Assembly: GCA_016189905.1 (NCBI GenBank)
Contig: JACPRP010000040.1
Span: 1 to 64,000, forward strand
From: Chloroflexota bacterium
GTDB taxonomy: Bacteria > Chloroflexota > UBA6077 > FW602-bin22 > JACPRP01
DNA: 64,000 bases
Direction of reading: 5' to 3'
The position numbers and the translations under genes were made by a program. The first letter of the stretch is position 1; each line of letters opens with the position of its first letter. The notes beneath the pieces are model-generated. The model did no database searches. It was not told the origin of the DNA and worked only from the letters and a program-made list of their open reading frames with translations. Shown here piece after piece: positions 1-7,627 of the stretch.

Positions 1-1
1 C

Positions 2-604
2 GCCTGGGAGCGACCGCTGGACTTCGGCGACAAGGAATATGGAATGTTCTACGTCGGCAACAACTGGTTTCGCTGGCGGGGCATGCAGCGGGTGCTGAAG
101 TCGATCGAGCCGATCCGCGAACAGGTCGGCCGAATTGGGATCGTCGGCCACGGCTGGAGTTCGCCCGCGCCATGGGCCCACCCGTCGCTAACGGAGGATG
201 CCTACTACAATGATCCTGGCTACCTCACGAAGCTCGGCGTGGAGGTCATGCCCCCGATCCACTTTCACGAGGTGATCGCCGGCATGAGCAACGGCACCTT
301 CACCCCGGTGATCTACCGGCCGCTGTTCGATTTTTTGCAACTGGTGACCTGCCGTACATTCGAAACGCTGGCAGCGAGCACGATCCCGCTGTTCACCCAG
401 GACGCTGCCAACGTCGAAGAGGTCTTTGGGGAGAAATCGGTCGAGCTGGTCTTGCCGGAGGATCGAGCGCAGGAAAAGATTCTGGATATCCTGGGCAGAC
501 CCGAGCAGTACGCGCCAATCGTTCAGGGTATTAGACGACACCTGGCCGAAAAGCACTCCTACGCGGCGCGGCTTCGGGAATTGATTCAGATCATCGAGGA
601 GTAG
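2..604 (+). CDS. Glycosyltransferase, CgeB-like, C-terminal part
   Basis: This is the 3' end of a gene entering from the left edge. The frame is open from base 2, so the first ATG at 44 is internal. The visible 200 residues resemble the C-terminal Rossmann domain of CgeB-like group 1 glycosyltransferases. There is a long region on where the strip of targets begins (VMPPIHFHEVIAGMSNG), then the stretch CRTFETLAASTIPLFTQD, and an acidic loop ending near EEVFGEKSVELVL, which is the nucleotide-sugar binding side of such folds. The acceptor is unknown. It lies 5 bp upstream of a glycoside hydrolase and then an ABC exporter, so a role in making or exporting a surface glycan is likely. Family call from motif recognition only. 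Confidence 0.6.
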   Translation, partial: AWERPLDFGDKEYGMFYVGNNWFRWRGMQRVLKSIEPIREQVGRIGIVGHGWSSPAPWAHPSLTEDAYYNDPGYLTKLGVEVMPPIHFHEVIAGMSNGTFTPVIYRPLFDFLQLVTCRTFETLAASTIPLFTQDAANVEEVFGEKSVELVLPEDRAQEKILDILGRPEQYAPIVQGIRRHLAEKHSYAARLRELIQIIEE

Positions 605-609
605 CCGAG

Positions 610-1977
610 GTGTTACAGCCTGATTCATCCGACCCTGGTCAGACCAGAATGACGCGGTCCAGGAAGATAGCGCACCAGGACGCAACCGAGACACGAATGA
701 GGCTCCTATACGGCGTGAACCAGGCGGATCAGTGCTGGGACTTCGCTTTTGGTCCTCAGCGGGAGCGCATCTGGGCGCGGCTCCGCGAGATCGACACGCG
801 CATGATCCGCCTCTTTGTTTTTGATAAGGGTGCCCCAGATCACCTGACAGAGTGGGCGAAGTTTGCGGCATACGTGGAGGCCGTGCTCAAGGTGGGCGCC
901 ACCCCGATGATTACCTTTGGCCGGTTCCGGCGGCCGTTCGATGACTCGCGCGCCATTCGGTGGTTTGCGGAGCAATGTGGCGACATAGTCTGGAGTTGCA
1001 TCGAGCAATGGGGTGGGGAGATGGTGCGCGACTGGTACTGGTGTGTATTGAATGAGCCCAACAACGAGTGGATCAGCGGCGGCCTGGGCTTTGAGCAATA
1101 TCGACGCATCTACGAAGCGGTGGCCGAGCGGTCTATCCGCTGGCTCGAGCCCTACTTGCACAACGGCAAACCATTGATCGGCGGGCCCGCCGTCGAAGGG
1201 TTCCCCCCCTTCTGGTTCGACTGGCCCTGGCGATTCGTGAACGAGATCGACAATGCGCTTATCGGTTTCGTCGATTGGCATCGTTACGCCGACTGGCGGG
1301 ATACTGGCGAGAACGGGGCACCGAACGATGAGGCTACGTATCGGCGACTCATGATGGCCCAGGCGCCAGATTACGAGGCGAGATCGAGTGCGATCGCCCG
1401 GCTTCTGGCCGGGCGTGATATCCTGAACATTTGCGGTGAGCTTAACACTCACTCCCACTACACGATCCCGGTGCGGACGCGCTTTAACCAGTCGGTCTTT
1501 GGGGCGACGTTCTACACGGCCGCTTTGCTGCACTTGATGCGTAGTGGCACCTACGCCGAGATGTTCTGGGTCGGAACGGAGGCCGAGGGAGGCTACGGGA
1601 TGATCGATAAGCACGGGAATCCGTGGCCCGTTTTCCACGCCAAGAAGCTGTGCGCCAGGTACATCCGGTACGGCGACTGGATCTCGTTTCCCACATGGGA
1701 GGAGGGCAGCCCTACTCTGGGGGTCGTCGTCGCTCGTGGTGATGGGGGACGACGGAGTGTCCTAATGGTTCACATACGAGACGACGTGGCGACCTACCCG
1801 GTGTTCGATCTCGATGACAGATTATCGGATTGTCGCCTGATGCTGAAGATCGATGAAGGAACCGGGAATCAGGTGGTCGAGAATTCCTGCGGCGGGACAG
1901 TAACTTTCCACGGCTATGGGGTCGCCGTTGTGACGAACGCGATGGCGCCAACGGACGTTGACGGTGGGGTGGCGTAA
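610..1977 (+). CDS. GH39-like glycoside hydrolase (clan GH-A)
   Basis: A 455-residue protein with the layout of a clan GH-A TIM-barrel glycosidase, closest in appearance to family 39 (beta-xylosidase/iduronidase type). The probable acid/base Glu149 sits in LNEPNNEW after strand 4, and the probable nucleophile Glu277 in CGELNTHSH. A short beta-rich tail follows from about residue 370. No signal peptide is visible, so it should act in the cytoplasm. The GTG at 610 gives a polar N-terminal extension; ATG at 649 or 697 is also possible, and the recognisable domain (MRLLYGVNQAD) starts at 697. It sits between a glycosyltransferase and an ABC exporter in one operon, so it may trim or edit a glycan before export. 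Substrate unknown. Confidence 0.65.
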   Translation: MLQPDSSDPGQTRMTRSRKIAHQDATETRMRLLYGVNQADQCWDFAFGPQRERIWARLREIDTRMIRLFVFDKGAPDHLTEWAKFAAYVEAVLKVGATPMITFGRFRRPFDDSRAIRWFAEQCGDIVWSCIEQWGGEMVRDWYWCVLNEPNNEWISGGLGFEQYRRIYEAVAERSIRWLEPYLHNGKPLIGGPAVEGFPPFWFDWPWRFVNEIDNALIGFVDWHRYADWRDTGENGAPNDEATYRRLMMAQAPDYEARSSAIARLLAGRDILNICGELNTHSHYTIPVRTRFNQSVFGATFYTAALLHLMRSGTYAEMFWVGTEAEGGYGMIDKHGNPWPVFHAKKLCARYIRYGDWISFPTWEEGSPTLGVVVARGDGGRRSVLMVHIRDDVATYPVFDLDDRLSDCRLMLKIDEGTGNQVVENSCGGTVTFHGYGVAVVTNAMAPTDVDGGVA

Positions 1978-2013
1978 ACTTGAAATGTCTCCGAGCACGG
2001 TAAGGGTCATCCG

Positions 2014-3753
2014 ATGGCTGGAGCTACCTATCGCGATTTGAAGCTTTGCCAGCGGCTGATGCATCTGATTCGCCCCTACTGGCCGTATATCGCGGGCGTG
2101 CTCCTGTTTGAGTTGCTGGCCATTCCCCTGGCACTGTTGATGCCCCTACCGCTTAAGATTGCCGTAGACAGCGTCGTGGGAACCCATCCGCTACCCGAAC
2201 GCCTGGATGCATTACTGCCACCGGTGGTCAAAGATTCTGCCAGCGCCATTCTCATCCTCGCAGCCGCACTCGCTATCGCCATCGCCGGCTTGAATCAAGC
2301 ACAGCAACTCTTGAGCGTGATGCTTCGCGCCTACGCTGGGGAGAAGATGCTTATGGACCTGCGATCGCAGCTCTTCAGGCGTGCCCATCAACTCTCGCCG
2401 TCTTATCACGACACAAAGGGGACGGCGGACTGTACTTACAGAATCCATCACGATTCCTATTCGATTCGGTACATAGCCTTCGACGGCACAATCCCGCTTG
2501 TTACGGCCGGCCTGACGGTGGTCGGGATGATCTACGTTACGGCACGGATCAACTGGCAGCTAGCCGCCGTGGCCCTGGCGATCTCACCATTGGTCGTGCT
2601 GATCTCGCACCTGAACCGTCAGAGTCTGCGAAGAAGATGGCGGAAAGAAGTAGAGCTTGAAGCGTCGGCCTTCTCTCTTGTGCAGGAGGTGCTGGGGGCA
2701 CTGCGGGTCGTGAAGGCCTTCGGGCAGGAAGACCGCGAAGAGGGTCGATACATACGTGAGGCAACCGCGGGAATGCGAGCGCGGCTGGGCGCTGTGGCTG
2801 TCGACACAATCGCCGGCCTTCTGGTCGGGCTGACCGCAGCGCTTGGAACGGCAGCCGTCCTCTACGTTGGCGTCACCCTGGTACGATCCGGAGCGGTTAC
2901 GCTCGGCGAACTGCTCCTGGTGATGGGGTATCTGTCGCAACTTTACGAACCGTTAAAGAAAATGAGTAAGGAGATCGCAAGTCTGCAGTTCCACATCTCA
3001 AGCACTGAGCGGGTCTTCGCCCTGCTCGATGAGCCAAGCGGAGTGGTTGAGCGACCAAACGCACGGCCGATATCCCGAATAGAGGGTATCATAGAATTCC
3101 GCGACGTTTCCTTTACCTACAGTGAAGGGCGTCCGGTGCTGCATCACGTCTCGTTTGATATTGAACCGTGGAGTCGGGTAGGGATTGTCGGGGTCACCGG
3201 GTCAGGCAAAACCACCTTGCTGAATCTGCTCACGCGGTTCTACGATCCAACGGATGGACAGATTCTCCTGGACGGAATTGACCTGCGCCACTACAAACTT
3301 GCCGACCTGCGGAGCCAGTTCGCGATCGTTCTCCAGGAACCAGTGCTCCTATCGACCAGCATTGCCGAGAACATCGCATACGCCCGTCCGGGCGCCCAAT
3401 TTTGGGAGATCGTCGAGGCGGCAAAGGCGGCGAGAATTCACGAGTTTGTTAGGAGCCTGCCCGAGGGCTATGACACGCTTGTCGGCGAACGAGGGATGAG
3501 CCTCTCCGGGGGCGAGCGGCAGCGTATCTCCCTTGCCCGAGCCTTTCTCAAAGACGCGCCGATTCTCATCCTAGACGAGCCCACCAGTGCCGTCGATACG
3601 GGCACCGAGGCGGAGATTATGGCGGCGTTGGAGGAGCTCGTGCGTGGGCGCACCAGTATCATAATCACTCACCGTCCGTCGACCCTCAAGAGTTGTGATG
3701 TCGTGCTCAAGATTGAAAACGGCCATTTGCGGCACACACGTCTGAAGTCTTGA
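2014..3753 (+). CDS. ABC exporter, permease fused to ATPase (MsbA-like)
   Basis: A 579-residue half-transporter. Residues 1-320 hold about six membrane segments of the type-1 exporter fold; the nucleotide-binding domain follows. Walker A is GVTGSGKTT (393-401), the signature LSGGERQR (497-504), Walker B ILILDEP (517-523), followed by the D-loop SAVD and an H-loop at IITHRPS. It should work as a homodimer that flips lipids, glycolipids or hydrophobic compounds outward. It is 36 bp downstream of the GH39-like gene in the same direction, which suggests export of a glycan or glycolipid made by the upstream enzymes. The family cannot be narrowed further from sequence alone. Confidence 0.88.
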   Translation: MAGATYRDLKLCQRLMHLIRPYWPYIAGVLLFELLAIPLALLMPLPLKIAVDSVVGTHPLPERLDALLPPVVKDSASAILILAAALAIAIAGLNQAQQLLSVMLRAYAGEKMLMDLRSQLFRRAHQLSPSYHDTKGTADCTYRIHHDSYSIRYIAFDGTIPLVTAGLTVVGMIYVTARINWQLAAVALAISPLVVLISHLNRQSLRRRWRKEVELEASAFSLVQEVLGALRVVKAFGQEDREEGRYIREATAGMRARLGAVAVDTIAGLLVGLTAALGTAAVLYVGVTLVRSGAVTLGELLLVMGYLSQLYEPLKKMSKEIASLQFHISSTERVFALLDEPSGVVERPNARPISRIEGIIEFRDVSFTYSEGRPVLHHVSFDIEPWSRVGIVGVTGSGKTTLLNLLTRFYDPTDGQILLDGIDLRHYKLADLRSQFAIVLQEPVLLSTSIAENIAYARPGAQFWEIVEAAKAARIHEFVRSLPEGYDTLVGERGMSLSGGERQRISLARAFLKDAPILILDEPTSAVDTGTEAEIMAALEELVRGRTSIIITHRPSTLKSCDVVLKIENGHLRHTRLKS

Positions 3754-3863
3754 TATGAGGCCGGCAGCGGCTGGAAGTGCTGCGTGTTGTAGGAATGCTG
3801 ACGAGCGATAGGTGAGATGGTGATATCCAGAGGGGGGATGGTGTTGCAAGGGGCCAGTCATAT

Positions 3864-3892
3864 TTGACATAATCATATACACAGCATATAAT
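3864..3892 (+). promoter_or_regulatory. Sigma-70 promoter for the debranching enzyme
   Basis: TTGACA at 3864-3869 and TATAAT at 3887-3892 are separated by exactly 17 bp. Both hexamers are perfect consensus. It lies about 98 bp upstream of the ATG at 3990. Confidence 0.85.
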
Positions 3893-3989
3893 TTGATGCG
3901 AGCCTAAGCGTTATGACCAAATAAGGTTACTCACTTCGAGGCCAGGGGGTGTTCTCTGGTCTCTTGTGCTAATTGGCTGGGGGATGGGT

Positions 3990-6053
3990 ATGACGGATAA
4001 AGAGATAGCTGTCATCGAAGGCAATACTTTTCTGTTGTCGGATAGTCTGGGTGATGTCGTGGTTGGAACACCCCACGGCCTGTATCACGCCGATACGCGC
4101 TTCCTTTCGGGCTATACGCTAGAGCTTAACGGCCAGGCGCCCCTCCTGCTGAGCGCCGCCAACATCGCGCCCACGGCCGCCAGCTTCTACGCTACCAATC
4201 CGGCCGGTCCGGACCTGCCACAGGGCTCGTTGGCCGTCATCCGCGACCGGATTATCAACGATGTGCTGCACGACGACATCACGATCGTCAACCACAGCAA
4301 CACGCGGCTCGACGTGACCCTGACGTTCACCTTTGCCGCCGATTTCGCCGACGTCTTCGAGGTACGCGGTGGCAACATCGCCAAGGCCGGGACGGTGACC
4401 ATCGAACGTGTCGACGGCTGCGATCTCGCGTTCTGCTATCGCCGGGCTGAGTTCATCCGCTCCACGCTCGTGTCTTTCTCGCAGTCGGCTCAGGTTGAGG
4501 ACAACCGGGCAACCCTGCGGTTTGCGCTCGGGCCGAAAGAGGAGTGGCGGACGTGCGTCAGCGTTCGTCCGGCGATGGATCGGAGGGCGATTCAGACGCC
4601 GAATCGTTCGGAACATCGCGAAGTGGATGATGCTGAGCAGCCTATGCGCCTGACGGCCGGCAGCGCGGTGGCCAGGGGCGATTTCGATATGGACGACGAT
4701 TTCATCCAGCGGGTGCCGGCGCTGTTCACCGACGACGCGCGCCTGCGCTTTGCCTACGATCAGGCGATCAGGGACCTCGCGGGGCTGCGCCTAGCGGTGG
4801 AGGGGGGTCACCAATTGCCGGCAGCCGGTCTGCCCTGGTATATGGCTATCTTCGGGCGGGACTCGATCATCACGGCGATGCAAACCATGCTCCTCGGGCC
4901 GGAGCTGGCCATCGGGGCTTTGCGCATCCTGGCGGGCTATCAATCGCGACGACTCGACGTGTTCAGGGACGAAGAGCCAGGGAAGATCCCTCACGAGATT
5001 CGCTTCGGCGAGCTAGCCAGCCTCGAAGAGGTCCCCCATTCGAGGTACTATGGCACGGCTGATGCCACGCCCCTGTTCGTGGTGCTGCTTTCCGAGGCCT
5101 ATCGCTGGACCGGCGACCTCGAGCTCGTGCGCTCGCTGCTGCCGAACATCGAGGCGGCGCTGCAGTGGATCGACGTATACGGGGATGCCGACGGAGACGG
5201 CTTTGTCGAGTACGCGAGGAAGTCGCTGCACGGCCTGCTGAATCAAGGATGGAAGGACTCGCCGGATTGTGTTTGTTTCGTCGATGGCAATCTGGCAGTG
5301 CCGCCCATCGCGCTGGCAGAGGTTCAAGGATACGTCTACGACGCGAAGGTGCGGGCCGCCGAGCTCTTCGATCTCCTGGGCGACGGCCAGCGGGCGAAGG
5401 CGCTGAGATCGCAGGCGGACGAGTTGAAGGAGCGGTTCAATGAGGCGTTCTGGATGCCCGAGGAAGGGTTCTTCGCCATCGCGCTGGACGCCGACAAGAG
5501 AAGGGTCGATAGTCTCACCTCGAATCCCGGGCACTGTCTGTGGAGCGGCATCGTGGATCACGCCAAGGCAAAGCCGGTGGTCGAGCGCTTGATGTCTGAG
5601 GAGATGTTCAGCGGTTGGGGCATCCGCACGATGTCCTCCCGGATGCGGGCGTACAACCCGCTGTCTTACCACAACGGCAGCGTCTGGCCTCACGATAACT
5701 CGCTCATCGCCGCCGGCATGCTGCGCTATGGCTTTGCAGCCGAGGCCAACGCCGTGATCGACGCGATGCTCGACGCCAGCGCCCATTTCGCGCACCATCG
5801 CCTGCCCGAGCTGTTCTCAGGATTCCCACGACGCGCGCGCGGATTCCCCGTGGAGTATCTCGGGGCAAACGCACCCCAGGCCTGGGCCGCCGGGGCGGTG
5901 GTCTTGATGCTGCAGACGCTGCTCGGCGCGGCGCTATGTGATGGCAGCGTGACCTGCGCCACGCTAAACGGCGCCCCAAGGATTCATCTCAAGAACGTGC
6001 CGTTCCGCGATCAGCGGCTGGATCTTGTTTCCTCGTCTGCAGTCGCCGCCTAA
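3990..6053 (+). CDS. Amylo-alpha-1,6-glucosidase (glycogen debranching enzyme)
   Basis: A two-domain debranching enzyme of the bacterial/archaeal type. The N-terminal beta domain begins EGNTFLLSDSLGDV and includes GLYHADTRFLSGY. The C-terminal (alpha/alpha)6 glucosidase domain contains GRDSIIT, YYGTADATPLF, NQGWKDSPD and NGSVWPHDNSLIA. It should hydrolyse alpha-1,6 branch points left after phosphorylase action in the cytoplasm. I chose ATG 3990 because a GGGGGATGGG stretch lies just upstream; a GTG at 3966 is in frame but has no ribosome site. With TreY/TreZ and a GH57 enzyme nearby, the region looks equipped for glucan turnover and trehalose synthesis. It is transcribed alone from a consensus promoter and ends at a strong hairpin. 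Confidence 0.85.
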   Translation: MTDKEIAVIEGNTFLLSDSLGDVVVGTPHGLYHADTRFLSGYTLELNGQAPLLLSAANIAPTAASFYATNPAGPDLPQGSLAVIRDRIINDVLHDDITIVNHSNTRLDVTLTFTFAADFADVFEVRGGNIAKAGTVTIERVDGCDLAFCYRRAEFIRSTLVSFSQSAQVEDNRATLRFALGPKEEWRTCVSVRPAMDRRAIQTPNRSEHREVDDAEQPMRLTAGSAVARGDFDMDDDFIQRVPALFTDDARLRFAYDQAIRDLAGLRLAVEGGHQLPAAGLPWYMAIFGRDSIITAMQTMLLGPELAIGALRILAGYQSRRLDVFRDEEPGKIPHEIRFGELASLEEVPHSRYYGTADATPLFVVLLSEAYRWTGDLELVRSLLPNIEAALQWIDVYGDADGDGFVEYARKSLHGLLNQGWKDSPDCVCFVDGNLAVPPIALAEVQGYVYDAKVRAAELFDLLGDGQRAKALRSQADELKERFNEAFWMPEEGFFAIALDADKRRVDSLTSNPGHCLWSGIVDHAKAKPVVERLMSEEMFSGWGIRTMSSRMRAYNPLSYHNGSVWPHDNSLIAAGMLRYGFAAEANAVIDAMLDASAHFAHHRLPELFSGFPRRARGFPVEYLGANAPQAWAAGAVVLMLQTLLGAALCDGSVTCATLNGAPRIHLKNVPFRDQRLDLVSSSAVAA

Positions 6054-6067
6054 GTCGGTTTCTGGTT

Positions 6068-6101
6068 AGACCGGCGCGGTCTCCGGAGACCGCGTCGGTC
6101 T
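6068..6101. terminator. Bidirectional terminator hairpin
   Basis: A 34-bp inverted repeat with arms of 17 bp, no loop spacer and a single G-T pair, centred on CGCGGTCTCC/GGAGACCGCG. It lies between two convergent genes, so it can stop transcription from both. There is a T-rich stretch after it on the plus strand. Confidence 0.7.
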
Positions 6102-6128
6102 GGTCCCAATTTCTTCAGCGAAACCCCT

Positions 6129-7259
6129 TTACTCTCCGCGTATGGGCGGGAAGCGCCTGCCTGGCTTGACCTGCACGATGGGATTGTGACCGATGCGTGT
6201 GCCCCCGTCGATTGATAGAGGGGATGCCGTGAGAGGGCTGGCCAGAAGCTTGCGATAGGCGGCTTCGTAGGCGTCGACCATGGCTCGAACGGAGAAACGC
6301 TCCTCGACGTGCTGGCGGCAATCTCGCCGGTCGATGGTGTCGATCTTTTTCAACGAATCCAGAATGTCGTCGACGGTGTCGCAGATGAAGCCGGTCTTGC
6401 CGTGCTTGACCACCTCCGGCACCGAACCACGGCGCATCGCCACCACGGGCGTGCCGCAGGCCATCGCTTCAGTCATCGCCAGGCCAAAGGGCTCGGGCCA
6501 GTTGATCGGAAAGATAAGGGCATAAGCGCCGCCCAGGAAATCACTCTTGGCTTTCTGATCGATCTCGCCGATGTGCTCGATCAGGGGGTCGTCGAGTTTC
6601 GGCTTGATGACGGCTTCGAAGTATTCGCGATCGACCTTGTCCACCTTGGCGGCGATCTTCAGCTTCATTCCCACACGCTTCGCCACGTCGATGGCCACGT
6701 CGACCTGCTTCTCCGGGGCGATCCGTCCCAGGAAAGCCAGATAATCGCCGGGGCGCGTCTGAAGCCGGAAGTCCTCCATGGGGACGCCGTTGTAAACCGT
6801 TGCCAGCCAGTGCGCGTTGGCCAGCGGCAACCTCTGGCTGTTGCTAATGGAGATCAGATTGACCTCTGGATAGACGCTGTAGACGGATTGAAGCTCAGGC
6901 AGGTCGAGCCTGCCGTGCAGTGTGGTGACGGTCGGTGTGTTGGTGTAGCGCAGCAAGGGATAGGTAAAGTAATCCACGTGAGAGTGAATGAGGTCGAATT
7001 CGCCGGCGTTGTCGAAGGCGAGGCCGATCTGTCCGATGAGATGGACGTAGGGGTCCAGGATGGTTGGATTAGTGCGTATCGAGGTGGGGCAGAGCGAGAC
7101 GAGCTTCGCCAAGGTGACCGAGTCGCCGCTGGCGAACAGGGTGACCTCGTGGCCCCTGCGGACCAATTCGTCTGTCAGGTACGAGACAACTCTCTCCGTC
7201 CCGCCATAAAGCTTGGGCGGCACGCTTTCGAACAGTGGAGCTAACTGGGCTATCCTCAT
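6129..7259 (-). CDS. GT4-family glycosyltransferase
   Basis: A GT-B fold glycosyltransferase of about 376 residues. It starts MRIAQLAPLFESVPPKLYGG, with the glycine-rich loop typical of GT4 enzymes, and has the E-x7-E motif EPFGLAMTEA near residue 254 followed by CGTPVVA. It should transfer a sugar from a nucleotide donor to an unknown acceptor in the cytoplasm. I chose ATG 7259; GTG at 7271 is four codons upstream but sits right on the AGG of the ribosome site. It stands alone on the minus strand, convergent with the debranching enzyme and divergent from the GH5-like gene. This layout is seen for GT4 proteins in glucan or trehalose regions, but the product is not determined. Confidence 0.8.
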   Translation of the reverse strand: MRIAQLAPLFESVPPKLYGGTERVVSYLTDELVRRGHEVTLFASGDSVTLAKLVSLCPTSIRTNPTILDPYVHLIGQIGLAFDNAGEFDLIHSHVDYFTYPLLRYTNTPTVTTLHGRLDLPELQSVYSVYPEVNLISISNSQRLPLANAHWLATVYNGVPMEDFRLQTRPGDYLAFLGRIAPEKQVDVAIDVAKRVGMKLKIAAKVDKVDREYFEAVIKPKLDDPLIEHIGEIDQKAKSDFLGGAYALIFPINWPEPFGLAMTEAMACGTPVVAMRRGSVPEVVKHGKTGFICDTVDDILDSLKKIDTIDRRDCRQHVEERFSVRAMVDAYEAAYRKLLASPLTASPLSIDGGTRIGHNPIVQVKPGRRFPPIRGE

Positions 7260-7400
7260 CTGTGGCGTCACCTCAGGTGTATTGCCTCAAGCAACTCGCT
7301 CAGCCTCAAGGCCATTGCTTAGATGGGTAAGGGCAAGAAATATGCCACCGGTACTTCTGGACTGGTACTTCTGTGAGGGGGGCTATTCCTCATTTTGGGG

Positions 7401-7429
7401 TTGACCAATCGGCCACCGTGCTGTATATT
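7401..7429 (+). promoter_or_regulatory. Sigma-70 promoter for the GH5-like gene
   Basis: TTGACC (7401-7406), a 17-bp spacer, then TATATT (7424-7429). It lies about 200 bp upstream of the GH5-like gene in an otherwise featureless 356-bp divergent intergenic region. Confidence 0.55.
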
Positions 7430-7627
7430 AGGCCTGGAAAGCAAGCCAGACACCATCCCTGCCGTTGCAATATAGGCGCTAACCCGCCCCACCACAAGCC
7501 TCACCTAAACTGGTTTGGGAGTGCTCTCAGAAGCCCGCGTTTCTTGGCACTACAGCCGAACATCGCAACCTGTCATTCTGACTGAGCGTGGTCTTGGCCT
7601 GTGTAACCTCCCAGACGTTAAATTGCG

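Noticed and set aside
3864-3965. Small gene between the ABC exporter and debranching enzyme
   Set aside because: Only a promoter is visible; no frame with a ribosome site.
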